Source: Calothrix sp. FI2-JRJ7
GTDB taxonomy: Bacteria; Cyanobacteriota; Cyanobacteriia; Cyanobacteriales; Nostocaceae
Assembly: GCA_019359675.1 (NCBI GenBank)
Contig: JAHHGX010000091.1
Coordinates: 62,001 to 126,000, forward strand
Reading direction: 5' to 3'
Length of the DNA stretch: 64,000 bases
The notes below the pieces were generated by a model. That model did no database searches and had not been told where the DNA came from. It saw only the letters and a program-made list of their open reading frames with translations. A program made the translations under genes and the position numbers. Below, piece after piece: positions 43,943 to 52,416 of this stretch (positions within the stretch are counted from its first letter, which is position 1; the number at the start of each line of letters is the position of its first letter).

Positions 43943-45163
43943 CTATGGTGCAAGCGCATTACCTCGAAGTAAGCTACCGATTGTCTTAGCGGTTATCTTC
44001 AGCTGAGTAATGGGGTTTGCCGGCACTACTGTTTTGTACAAGTAGCTATCAAATGTCAGTCTTTGTACATCAAGGTCAGCACACATTTCTACAAAAGCTT
44101 CGCGAGTTGCATCGGAACGGTAGAAAACGTTTTGTAGAATGTCGAGTACTTTGTAAGTTAATCCGTACTTTCTATCCCAGCGCTTGATGTAAACTTTTAA
44201 GTCAGCTTCGGTTGGAATAGTGGCGCCGTTATTGGATAATTCAACAATAGTTTCAGCGCACATCCGTCCAGATTTTGCGGCAAAGTAAATACCTTCACCC
44301 GATGACTTGGTAACATAACCGGCAGCATCACCAACTAATGCAACCCGACCGACAACTCGACGTGGACGGGGATGTTCGGGAATTGGGTGTGCTTCGACTT
44401 TGATAATTTTACCGCCTTCGAGCTTTCTTGCAGCGCGCGCACGAATACCAGCTTGAAGTTGTTTAATGCTGGCTTTATTAATGTGCATCGTGCCAGTACC
44501 AACAGCAACATGGTCGTATTTGGGGAATACCCAAGCATAGAAGTCAGTAGAAACGTCGTCACCAACGTACATTTCCGCTAAATCTTCGTAATACGCCATT
44601 TTACTGTCGGGAATACGAATTCGCTCTTGGAAGGCAATTGCGTAATTATAATCTCCAGCATCAATTTCTTTCGCGATGCGAGAGTTGGCGCCATCTGCCC
44701 CAATTATCATATCGACTTTCAAGGTTTTGGCGATACCCTGTGCCCCGCCTTCAGTATGGTCTACATAATGAATGGTATAAGGGTCTGTATTATTTGTGGG
44801 AATATCTAATTTATGAACTGTCGCATTAATTAAATTGGCGCCAAGTTTCGCTGCACGGTCACGCAGGTAGCCATCTAGCACCTCGCGACGGCACATACCT
44901 ATATACTCATCTTCTTTTATAAGATTGATATCGACCTCGCGGTTAGAGGGCGAAATCATTTTCATTTTCCGCACTTGACGGTCAATGATGTTACTAGGTA
45001 AATCAAACTCGCTAACCATGCATAAGGGAATGGCGCCTCCGCAGGGCTTCGCATTATCTAGTTTCCGCTCAAACAAATAAGTTTCGATGCCAGCTTTTGC
45101 CAAGATTTCGGCAGCAGATGAACCAGCTGGACCTGAGCCAACAACAGCAACCCGTAGTGCCAA
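43943..45163 (-). CDS. chlP: geranylgeranyl diphosphate/chlorophyll reductase
   Basis: ChlP reduces geranylgeranyl to phytyl for chlorophyll, tocopherol and phylloquinone. The 406-residue flavoprotein has the Rossmann VAVVGSGPAGSSAAEIL at the N-terminus, CGGAIPLCMV, the MIIGADGANSRIAKEI motif, and VALVGDAAGYVTKSSGEGIYFA, the standard set for the plant/cyanobacterial reductase. Length is normal. It is the clearest marker of a phototroph here. It is monocistronic, with an AT-rich upstream region. Confidence 0.96.
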   Translation of the reverse strand: MALRVAVVGSGPAGSSAAEILAKAGIETYLFERKLDNAKPCGGAIPLCMVSEFDLPSNIIDRQVRKMKMISPSNREVDINLIKEDEYIGMCRREVLDGYLRDRAAKLGANLINATVHKLDIPTNNTDPYTIHYVDHTEGGAQGIAKTLKVDMIIGADGANSRIAKEIDAGDYNYAIAFQERIRIPDSKMAYYEDLAEMYVGDDVSTDFYAWVFPKYDHVAVGTGTMHINKASIKQLQAGIRARAARKLEGGKIIKVEAHPIPEHPRPRRVVGRVALVGDAAGYVTKSSGEGIYFAAKSGRMCAETIVELSNNGATIPTEADLKVYIKRWDRKYGLTYKVLDILQNVFYRSDATREAFVEMCADLDVQRLTFDSYLYKTVVPANPITQLKITAKTIGSLLRGNALAP

Positions 45164-45715
45164 AGGTCTTCTCCCATACTTTTTTATATCATCGAAAGCA
45201 TCCTATCATGTACTTTCGCTCGATTTCTCTACGAAGCTACAATATTTGACTTATTTGCAACATTGTTTAACATTTCGCTATAAAACCACCGAAGCAGTAA
45301 TAGTTTCAATAGATTAGCCCCAAGTATCCGTTAGAACTGTATTAATACTAATTTACTAATTTACTCATGGACACTATAAGCAGGTATCAACTATCACGAC
45401 GTACTATGTAGAGTAGATATGTTTCAACAATAGTCGGAATTACATGTTGTTTTCACCATCTCAAGAGAGAGTCAAGCATGGACGCAAGCATTGGAACAAA
45501 AAATATCTGAAATATTAAGTCTAAAAATGTAGCTCAATTTACATAAAAACTTTATATTTAATTCCTTCTTTCAGTAGATGTCGAAGGGAACAGAAAATAA
45601 TTACTCTTTTGAGGAACTAACTTAATAAACAACTAAATACTTTTTTAATTATAGCATTAATACAAGTTTATTACAAATTCTTAATAATTGATAAGGATTT
45701 TCAAAAGAGGATAGT
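45164..45715. other. intergenic region between chlP and the radical SAM gene
   Basis: Carries the two divergent upstream regions. AT-rich, no tRNA, palindrome or small ORF that I can support. CDS start of the next gene has AAAAGAGGATAGT upstream, a good ribosome site. Confidence 0.5.
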
Positions 45716-47311
45716 ATGAAAACATTATTGCTCTACCCCCAATTTCCCCAGTCCTTTTGGTCTTATGACCGCGCGATGGAAATGGCAGGGCTAAAGGCAG
45801 TTATTCCACCCTTGGGAATTATTACCGTTGCCGCACTCTTACCAAAAGATTGGGAAATTAGATTTTATGACCGCAATGTCAGTTTAGAAACAGAGGCAGA
45901 TTGGGACTGGTGTGACTTGGTAATTCTGTCTGCTATGCTGGTGCAGAAACCGGATTTTCATGCCCTAATTAAAAAAGCTGTACAGTTAGGCAAAAAAGTA
46001 GCAGTTGGTGGCCCCTACCCTACGTCTGTGCCACAAGATGCTCTTGACTGTGGAGCGCATTACTTGATACTAGATGAAGGGGAAATGACGGTTCCGCAGT
46101 TCATAGAAGCTATTGCTCAAGGTAAAGCCCAAGGAATTTTTCGCTCCATTGAAAAGCCAGATGTAACTACTAGCCCCATGCCAAGGTTTGACCTACTTGA
46201 GCGAGATGCTTACTTCATGATGGCAATTCAGTTTTCTCGCGGTTGTCCTTTCAATTGCGAATTTTGTGATATTATTTCCCTCTACGGTCGCAAACCGCGC
46301 ACTAAAGAACCGAATCAAACTTTGGCAGAGTTACAAAATCTCTATGATTTAGGCTGGCGGGGGTCACTGTTTATTGTCGATGACAACTTTATTGGGAATC
46401 AGCGTAATGTCAAACGCTTCTTACGAGAATTGATACCTTGGATGAAGCAACATAACTATCCTTTCACCTTCATGACCGAAGCTTCTGTGAATTTAGCAGA
46501 AGATGATGAATTACTAGAGCTTATGGCAGAAGCAGGATTCTATGCTGTCTTTCTCGGCATTGAAACTCCTGACCAAGATAGCCTTGTTGTTACACGCAAA
46601 ATGCAAAATACGCGCAACCCGTTAGTAGATGCCTGCCGCAAGATAAACGAAGCAGGACTACTAATTTATGCCGGGTTTATCCTTGGCTTTGATGGAGAAC
46701 GTTCTGGTGCAGGTGAACGAATTCAAGCCTTTGTTGAACAAACCAATATTCCTCAACCTATGCTGGGCATTCTCCAAGCGTTGCCTAACACAGCCCTTTG
46801 GAACCGACTTCAAACAGAGCAGCGTTTAATGTCAGGCGCCGATATCATTGTTACGGGCGACCAGAATACTTTAATGAATTTTGTTCCTACCCGCCCTATT
46901 GCCGAAATTGCTAAAGAGTATGTCGAAGGCTTCTGGAACTTATACGAACCTGCGAACTATTTAAAACGATGTTTTCAGCAGTGCCTCAATATTGTTCCTC
47001 GAACAAGGCGAACACAAACGATGCAACTTCCCAAAGGCAAGCAGTTGCAGCTTATTGCTCAGTTAATTTGGCATCAGGGTTTACGAAGACCGGATATTCG
47101 AGGACAGTTTTGGCGCCAGTTATGGATGCTTCTGCTCAAAAAGCCCCAAGTTCTCAATATGTATTTAGGGCTATGCGCTACAGGAGAGCATTTTTGGGAG
47201 TACCGAGTTTTAGCCAAGGAACGGATAACTCAACAATTAGGCTACGACCCATTAACTGTAGGTACGTTAAGAAATGAACCAATGCTGGTTACAAACATTT
47301 CAAACATTTAG
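45716..47311 (+). CDS. B12-binding radical SAM protein (DUF4070 type)
   Basis: A 531-residue protein with an N-terminal B12-binding Rossmann domain (MKTLLLYPQFPQSFWSYDRA; VPQDALDCGAHYLILDEGE) and a radical SAM domain with the [4Fe-4S] motif SRGCPFNCEFCDI. A C-terminal DUF4070 region of about 130 residues follows. This is the domain set of HpnP hopanoid C-2 methylases and of several related methyltransferases. Assignment to hopanoids would need comparison with characterised HpnP, and no other hopanoid gene is in the window. It overlaps the convergent response-regulator gene by 23 bases. Confidence 0.88.
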   Translation: MKTLLLYPQFPQSFWSYDRAMEMAGLKAVIPPLGIITVAALLPKDWEIRFYDRNVSLETEADWDWCDLVILSAMLVQKPDFHALIKKAVQLGKKVAVGGPYPTSVPQDALDCGAHYLILDEGEMTVPQFIEAIAQGKAQGIFRSIEKPDVTTSPMPRFDLLERDAYFMMAIQFSRGCPFNCEFCDIISLYGRKPRTKEPNQTLAELQNLYDLGWRGSLFIVDDNFIGNQRNVKRFLRELIPWMKQHNYPFTFMTEASVNLAEDDELLELMAEAGFYAVFLGIETPDQDSLVVTRKMQNTRNPLVDACRKINEAGLLIYAGFILGFDGERSGAGERIQAFVEQTNIPQPMLGILQALPNTALWNRLQTEQRLMSGADIIVTGDQNTLMNFVPTRPIAEIAKEYVEGFWNLYEPANYLKRCFQQCLNIVPRTRRTQTMQLPKGKQLQLIAQLIWHQGLRRPDIRGQFWRQLWMLLLKKPQVLNMYLGLCATGEHFWEYRVLAKERITQQLGYDPLTVGTLRNEPMLVTNISNI

Positions 47312-47753
47312 AATCAACTTCGCCGTGCCATTTTTGTTCAGCGAGATAATTAACAGATGCCAATAATGCATCGAGGTTAAGTGGTTTTTCTGCGTACATA
47401 GAAAATCCATCAAGACCTTGTATGCATTTTTCTTGTGCAATAAAACTTGTTATGGCGATAGCGGCAAGAGGTTTACGCTGTTGATATTTTTCAATTACTC
47501 TGAGTTGTCTCATCAATGAGTAACCATCCTCACCAGGCATGGCGATGGCACTAATCAAAACATCTGGTTGCCATTGCATCAAGAGGAACATAGCTTCTTG
47601 AACTGATTTTGCTATTTTTACGACTACAAAAAACTCTTCAAAAAGAAACTTTAGTAAATCTAGGCAATCAGCATTATCATCTACTATAAGTATTTGCAAA
47701 CCATTGAGCGATGAAAAATTATTCTGTTCTGTAAAGCCGATTGTTAGTGTCAT
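47289..47753 (-). CDS. stand-alone receiver domain without the phosphoacceptor Asp
   Basis: A 154-residue single receiver domain. LQILIVDDNADCLDLLKFLFEE carries the acidic pocket, and MYAEKPLN carries the conserved Lys. The phosphorylation site, normally LISDIGMPGEDG, reads LISAIAMPGEDG: codon GCC (47547-47549, minus strand) where GAC would give Asp69. So phosphorylation should not occur at the normal site. The rest of the fold looks intact, suggesting a pseudo-receiver acting through protein binding. Twenty bases from the RRM gene upstream on the same strand, so possibly cotranscribed with it. Confidence 0.85.
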   Translation of the reverse strand: MTLTIGFTEQNNFSSLNGLQILIVDDNADCLDLLKFLFEEFFVVVKIAKSVQEAMFLLMQWQPDVLISAIAMPGEDGYSLMRQLRVIEKYQQRKPLAAIAITSFIAQEKCIQGLDGFSMYAEKPLNLDALLASVNYLAEQKWHGEVDSKCLKCL

Positions 47754-47773
47754 AAAATTTGCTTAAATAAATA

Positions 47774-48046
47774 TTACAAATTGCACCACAGTGGGCTTAC
47801 GTCTACCTTAGTAATAGCTTTATTGACTTTAAGAGTACGACCCATCCACTCGGCGCCTAAGAGTGCCTTAATTGCAACTGCTTCCTCAGCATCGGTTTCC
47901 ATGTCTATAAAAGCAAATCCTCTCTTCTCACCTGTTTTTTTATCGATGGGTAATCGTACTCTCCTTACAGAGCCATATTGTGAAAATATTTGCTTAAGCT
48001 CTAATTCTTTAACTTCGGAAGATAAATTGCTAACATAAACTGACAT
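47774..48046 (-). CDS. cyanobacterial RRM RNA-binding protein
   Basis: A 90-residue single RRM protein of the cyanobacterial Rbp family. RNP2 is VYVSNL at the N-terminus, and RNP1 is KRGFAFIDM near residue 45. The last ten residues are not the Gly-rich tail found in Rbp type I, so it is a tail-less member. Such proteins are often cold- or stress-induced and take part in mRNA localisation and stability. It lies directly upstream of the pseudo-receiver gene on the same strand (20-base gap). Confidence 0.9.
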   Translation of the reverse strand: MSVYVSNLSSEVKELELKQIFSQYGSVRRVRLPIDKKTGEKRGFAFIDMETDAEEAVAIKALLGAEWMGRTLKVNKAITKVDVSPLWCNL

Positions 48047-48560
48047 AAAAAATCTCTCAAATTATTTTCTTTACTTTCTTGACGTAGTACTTAAAAATTT
48101 ACCTAAGCAAAGGTATTGAATATAAAATTTACCTTGAATTTAAGGACAAATTCACTTACTGACAATACTTTGCGACGGATATATAGCTCTAATTTTATGG
48201 CTGCTCCTAGCTATTGAAGTAGATAGTTTTTGAAAATACTTATTTAATAAAACTCGCGTTAAGCAATTGCAATTGTTCAACTCAACTTGATACGGTAAAT
48301 TAACTACACTAACTCACATATAGCACCTCTCGAACCTCATAGGTTTTAGAGATTTTATATTGGGGAAAGCTTCTATAGCAATGTCTTTACAGCGTAGTCA
48401 CATAGCCGAAAATAATTCTCTCTACTTTGATAGTAGCACGGAATATGTAATTATGCTTTAAAAGCGCTATTTATTAAGGTTAACAGTTATAAATCCCGCA
48501 TAAAATGCTACATAGAATACGCAGGGAAGTAATAAAATTTTTGTTATAGCAACTTTCTTC

Positions 48561-48590
48561 TACCACAGAGGGACAGAGTTCACAGAGAGT
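48561..48590. repeat. taccacagagggacagagttcacagag repeat
   Basis: Copy of the family at 20100, 30947 and 40698. Confidence 0.65.
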
Positions 48591-48771
48591 TAAATTTTTA
48601 ACATATTAATTATATTGATTTGGAAAGTTTGACTAATATCACCGTTCAACTTGAATGCGAACTACCTTCAGATTTTGAACATATAATTATCTAGCTCTAA
48701 ATGTATTTTATTGCGTATTAATTTAGGTTGTAATTTAGTTGATTGTGGTTGTGGTGGTAGTTAGCATTTAA

Positions 48772-48830
48772 TGTCATGCTGAACGTAGTATAAACGTAAA
48801 CGTAGTTTTCCTTTATGGTAGGGTAGCATC
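48772..48830 (-). repeat. ATGCTACCCTACC...AGCATGACA repeat, inverted copy
   Basis: Reverse complement begins ATGCTACCCTACC, then GGAAAACTACGTTTACG, and ends CAGCATGACAT. The longer direct copy lies at 52273-52380 inside the polyol operon. Confidence 0.7.
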
Positions 48831-48925
48831 TCTTTTACTATCGAAACTTTGAGATTCTAGCCTGCGGCAAATGCTCCGCATTACGCTTTACGCTCAGAAT
48901 GACAATTGTTGTTGTTATGACATTA

Positions 48926-50335
48926 CTACACGTTAACAGCCGAAGGTCTATTAACTACTGGGTAATTATCTTGGCTTTGTTTAACAGGTGTTGGCGCCAT
49001 TTCGCTACCTGTAATTAGTCTTGCACCTCGGTTGCGGGTGATGTAATTCCACCCCCACTGCACCATGACGACTAACTTGTTATTAAATTCAATCAAGAAA
49101 TAAACATGCACAAATAGCCAGAATACCCAAGCAAGGAAACCTGTAAGCTTCGTAAAGCCCAAATCAACAACCGCGCGATTGCGTCCAATCACTGCTAAAC
49201 TACCGTGGTCTTTATACTTAAACGGCGCCGGAGTTTTTCCTTTGAGTCGTGTTTTAATAACTGATGCTACATACTCACCTGCTTGCATCGCGACTGGCGC
49301 CACTCCTGGTAAGGGTTTACCATTTTGATGTGAGTAATTAGCTAAGTCACCAATTACAAATATATTTGGATAACCTTTAACACTAAAGTCTGATTCTACT
49401 ACAACACGCCCCGCACGGTCACATTCAACCGAAGTCGCTTCCGCAAGGGTTTTACCCAATGGTGACGCTTTTACACCTGCTGCCCATAACACTGTTTGTG
49501 CAGGTATTTGCTCAACGTTATCACCACTTTTAATTGTGACTATATTATTTTCGATATTTGTCACCATAGTACTTGTGCGTACAGTTACACCCAACTGCTT
49601 TAATGATGAAGCAGCTTTTTGTGATAGCTCTGGTGCAAAAGGTGGTAAAACTCTGTCTAAACCTTCTAAAAGTATTACTTGCGCTTCCGATGTATCAATA
49701 TTGCGGAAGTCTTCTTTCATTGTATGGTAAGCAATTTCTGCTATGGCGCCTGCAAGCTCCACCCCAGTTGGCCCACCACCAACAACCACAAACGTTAGCA
49801 AAGCACGTCTAGCTTCTGCGTCGGTTTCTTTTTCTGCTGCTTCAAACGCACTAAATATACGGCGCCGCATTTGAATTGCATCTTCAACCGTCTTTAAACC
49901 AGGTGCATGTTCTTCCCATTCATCTTTACCAAAATAAGAATGTTTTGCACCCGTCGCTAAAATCAACGAATCATAACTTATTACATCATTACCCATAAAG
50001 ACTTTTTGTCCCTGTGGGTCAATACTCGTAACTTCACCCAGTAACACCTTAGTATTTTTACTTTTATTCAATACCGCACGTAACGGTGAGGAAATATCCG
50101 CAGGTGATACTGTACCAGTGGCAACCTGATACAACAGTGGTTGAAAAAGGTGAAAATTCCGCTTATCAATCAGTGTAACTTGAACATTATTCGCACGACT
50201 TAACGCTTTCGCTGCGTACAACCCCCCAAAACCACCTCCAACTATAACAACGTGAGAACATTTTCGCGCCGGAGTTTCCCCTGCTAAAAATAACGTTTGG
50301 TTTAATGGTGGCTGGTTATCGACTGCATCTACCAT
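48926..50335 (-). CDS. ndh: type II NADH:quinone oxidoreductase (NDH-2)
   Basis: Single-subunit, non-pumping NAD(P)H dehydrogenase at the cytoplasmic face of the membrane. The 469-residue protein has an FAD Rossmann motif (HVVIVGGGFGGLYAAKAL), the quinone-site region RNFHLFQPLLYQVATGTVSP, a second dinucleotide fold VVVGGGPTGVELAGAIAE, and the C-terminal amphipathic/hydrophobic helix FLAWVFWLFVHVYFLIEF. These match cyanobacterial NdbA/NdbB-type enzymes, which act in redox regulation and vitamin K pathways. Which paralogue it is cannot be decided by eye. Monocistronic. Confidence 0.93.
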   Translation of the reverse strand: MVDAVDNQPPLNQTLFLAGETPARKCSHVVIVGGGFGGLYAAKALSRANNVQVTLIDKRNFHLFQPLLYQVATGTVSPADISSPLRAVLNKSKNTKVLLGEVTSIDPQGQKVFMGNDVISYDSLILATGAKHSYFGKDEWEEHAPGLKTVEDAIQMRRRIFSAFEAAEKETDAEARRALLTFVVVGGGPTGVELAGAIAEIAYHTMKEDFRNIDTSEAQVILLEGLDRVLPPFAPELSQKAASSLKQLGVTVRTSTMVTNIENNIVTIKSGDNVEQIPAQTVLWAAGVKASPLGKTLAEATSVECDRAGRVVVESDFSVKGYPNIFVIGDLANYSHQNGKPLPGVAPVAMQAGEYVASVIKTRLKGKTPAPFKYKDHGSLAVIGRNRAVVDLGFTKLTGFLAWVFWLFVHVYFLIEFNNKLVVMVQWGWNYITRNRGARLITGSEMAPTPVKQSQDNYPVVNRPSAVNV

Positions 50336-50493
50336 ATAAAGGCTTTCCTTATTTTGACATTCCTGTCACTATTCTTAACAAATTTTAACTATTTTGTCGT
50401 AAGAGTTATTGTCTATTTTTTACATATTAAGTTTTGTTAAAGTATCAAATATTTCGTTTTATACGTAAATAATCATACTCATTAGCTACACAG

Positions 50494-50535
50494 TCTTGTG
50501 GAGCGGGCTTAAGATTGCCCGCCCATCCTACAAGA
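50494..50535. repeat. TCTTGTGGAGCGGGC...GCCCGCCCATCCTACAAGA palindrome
   Basis: Long imperfect hairpin repeat in the gap between xylB and ndh, of the type common between cyanobacterial genes. Confidence 0.65.
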
Positions 50536-50575
50536 GTTATAAGGGGAGCATCCCAAGGAATGGCACCTGTACAGA

Positions 50576-50611
50576 AAAAGAAAAATTATTCGCGAGGTAT
50601 CATCGCGAATA
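50576..50611 (-). terminator. intrinsic terminator of the polyol operon
   Basis: On the minus strand, TATTCGCGA pairs with TCGCGAATA around a 7-base loop, followed by ATTTTTCTTTTT. This is a classic stem plus U tract, 80 bases after the xylulokinase stop. Confidence 0.8.
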
Positions 50612-50691
50612 AATTAGTTATACTTTTGACTCCCATTTTTGAGAAAATAATTAGTTCTTAAAAATGTTACTTCCTCCTTAAGGCGTAATCT

Positions 50692-52134
50692 CTACATTTT
50701 TGCAAGTCGTGGATAAAGCGATTGATATCGTATCCAAGCCTCTTCTAGGGACTGATCAACTGGTTGGGGAGTGGCTGCAAGCGTTGGTGTGGCTGCCAGT
50801 TTGCTCGTGTCATTAGCATCTGTGTATACGCCAACTCCTATACCCGCTAGTAGAGCAGCACCACGCGCGGAGGCAGCGGCAACTGTGGTTGTATAGAGGG
50901 GTATTTTTAATACATCAGTCAGTAATTGTTGCCAAAGCATTTCTACCGTTCCACCACCTGCTAATCGCAGTTGTGTGGCTTTAAAACCTGTCGCCTCAAG
51001 TGCCTCAAAGCCTTGTCGCAAGGCAAAAGCAACTCCCTCTAAAGCCGCCCGCATCAAGTGCGCTTGGCTGTGATGAAGCCCAAGCCCCACCCAGGCGCCG
51101 CGTATATTCGGGTCAAGGTGTGGAGTTCGCTCACCTGTGAGGTACGGCAAAAATGTCAAACCTTCACATCCAGGGGAAACAGAAAACGCTTTACTATAGA
51201 CTTGCTCCCAACTCAAGCCAAGGATACCTCGCACCCACTCAAGGGCTAACCCGGCATTTTGCATTGCTGCCAGGGTGTACCACCCGTTGGGTACGGCAGA
51301 TCGATATAGATGTGTACGACCATGAGGATCGATAATTGGTTCGGAACGGGGTGTAATAATTTGGGCGCCTGTGCCGATGGTTAGTTGAACCAAACCGGGT
51401 TGTAGTAGTCCGTTACCAAGTCCTGCTGCCGCCGTATCCGCAGCACCAGCGATAACGGGTAAGCCAACTCTTAAGCCAAGATGCTCTGAAGCAATAGCCG
51501 TCAGGGAACCTGCGATCTCACTTGAGGGGATAATTTTTGGCAGCCAATCATAACGCAGATTCAGCGCTCTTATTGCATCTTTTGCCCAGTTGTCTGACAC
51601 AACATCGTAAAGCAAAGTACCGCTAGCGTCAGATGGTTCGGTTGCAACTTCTCCAGTTAACCGTAACCGTAACCAGTCTTTTGGCTGAAGTAGCCAACGC
51701 GCTTCGGTATAGACAGTAGGTTCGTGTTCTCGTAGCCACAGCAAGGTTGAGCCAGCCATTCCTGCTGTAATTGGGTTGCCCAATCGCTCTAGAATAGTGG
51801 CATCGAGGGCATGATAAGCGCTAAGTGTGGTACTACTACGAGTATCTGCCCAAAGAATAGCAGGACGCAGGGGCTGACCTGACTCCGAGGCGAGGACAAC
51901 ACCATGCATCTGCCCTGAAAGTCCTATCGCTTGTACTTGATCGGCATAATTTCCCACTGCCTTCCTGACAGCTTCGCCAACTGCTAACCACCAATCGGAT
52001 GGCGCCGACTCAGCCCATCCAGGGTGAGGTGCGTGAACAGGATAAGAGCTTGAGGCTTCACCTATAGTGATTCCGTCGGTTCCTAGGAGCAATGCTTTAG
52101 CAGAGCCTGTTCCTAAATCTATGCCAAGCAGCAT
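50692..52134 (-). CDS. xylB: xylulokinase (FGGY kinase)
   Basis: Phosphorylates D-xylulose, the product of arabitol or xylitol oxidation. About 480 residues from the ATG at 52134, which has AGGATT before it; the 52149 start is less likely. Motifs: MLLGIDLGTGSAKALLL, GLSGQMHGVVL and ILWADTRS near residue 95, the hinge GAADTAAAGLGNGLL, and the C-terminal RLAGGGTVEMLWQQLLTDVL. It is the last gene of the polyol operon, separated from the dehydrogenase gene by a 282-base gap that holds a repeat. In Rhodobacter-type polyol operons an xylB homologue is placed similarly. Confidence 0.93.
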   Translation of the reverse strand: MLLGIDLGTGSAKALLLGTDGITIGEASSSYPVHAPHPGWAESAPSDWWLAVGEAVRKAVGNYADQVQAIGLSGQMHGVVLASESGQPLRPAILWADTRSSTTLSAYHALDATILERLGNPITAGMAGSTLLWLREHEPTVYTEARWLLQPKDWLRLRLTGEVATEPSDASGTLLYDVVSDNWAKDAIRALNLRYDWLPKIIPSSEIAGSLTAIASEHLGLRVGLPVIAGAADTAAAGLGNGLLQPGLVQLTIGTGAQIITPRSEPIIDPHGRTHLYRSAVPNGWYTLAAMQNAGLALEWVRGILGLSWEQVYSKAFSVSPGCEGLTFLPYLTGERTPHLDPNIRGAWVGLGLHHSQAHLMRAALEGVAFALRQGFEALEATGFKATQLRLAGGGTVEMLWQQLLTDVLKIPLYTTTVAAASARGAALLAGIGVGVYTDANDTSKLAATPTLAATPQPVDQSLEEAWIRYQSLYPRLAKM

Positions 52135-52272
52135 TACAGTAATCCTCACATACTTAAAGTTAAGAATCCAAAATTAGATTTGTTGCTTAATCAAAGTAAA
52201 AATTGTTTTTTAATTTGATATAGTAAAAACTGGTTAAAATTTTACTTTTTCATTGCGTGAAAATACAGAAGA

Positions 52273-52380
52273 ATGCTACCCTACCCTACGGGAAAACTAC
52301 CCTGCGGGAAAACTACGTTTACGTTAACGGGATATCCTCCGGATAACGGGAAAACTCCGTTTACGTTCCTCAGCATGACA
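52273..52380 (+). repeat. ATGCTACCCTACC...AGCATGACA repeat within the operon
   Basis: Internally duplicated CTACCCT(A/G)CGGGAAAACTAC units, then GTTTACG and CGGGATATCCTCCGGATAACG hairpins. It separates xylB from the upstream polyol dehydrogenase and may have inserted after the operon arrived. Inverted shorter copy at 48772-48830. Confidence 0.75.
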
Positions 52381-52416
52381 GAAGTCAAGATTTTAACCAT
52401 TTGCAATATAATGGCA

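Larger units (their letters stand above)
48047..48925. other. long repeat-bearing spacer
   Basis: No protein-coding gene, tRNA or known RNA could be supported in this 879-base gap. It holds the cacagag repeat at 48561-48590, an inverted copy of the ATGCTACCCTACC...CATGACA repeat at 48772-48830, and a GC-richer stretch at 48855-48905 with CTGCGGCAAATGCTCCGCA-like complementarity. Confidence 0.55.
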
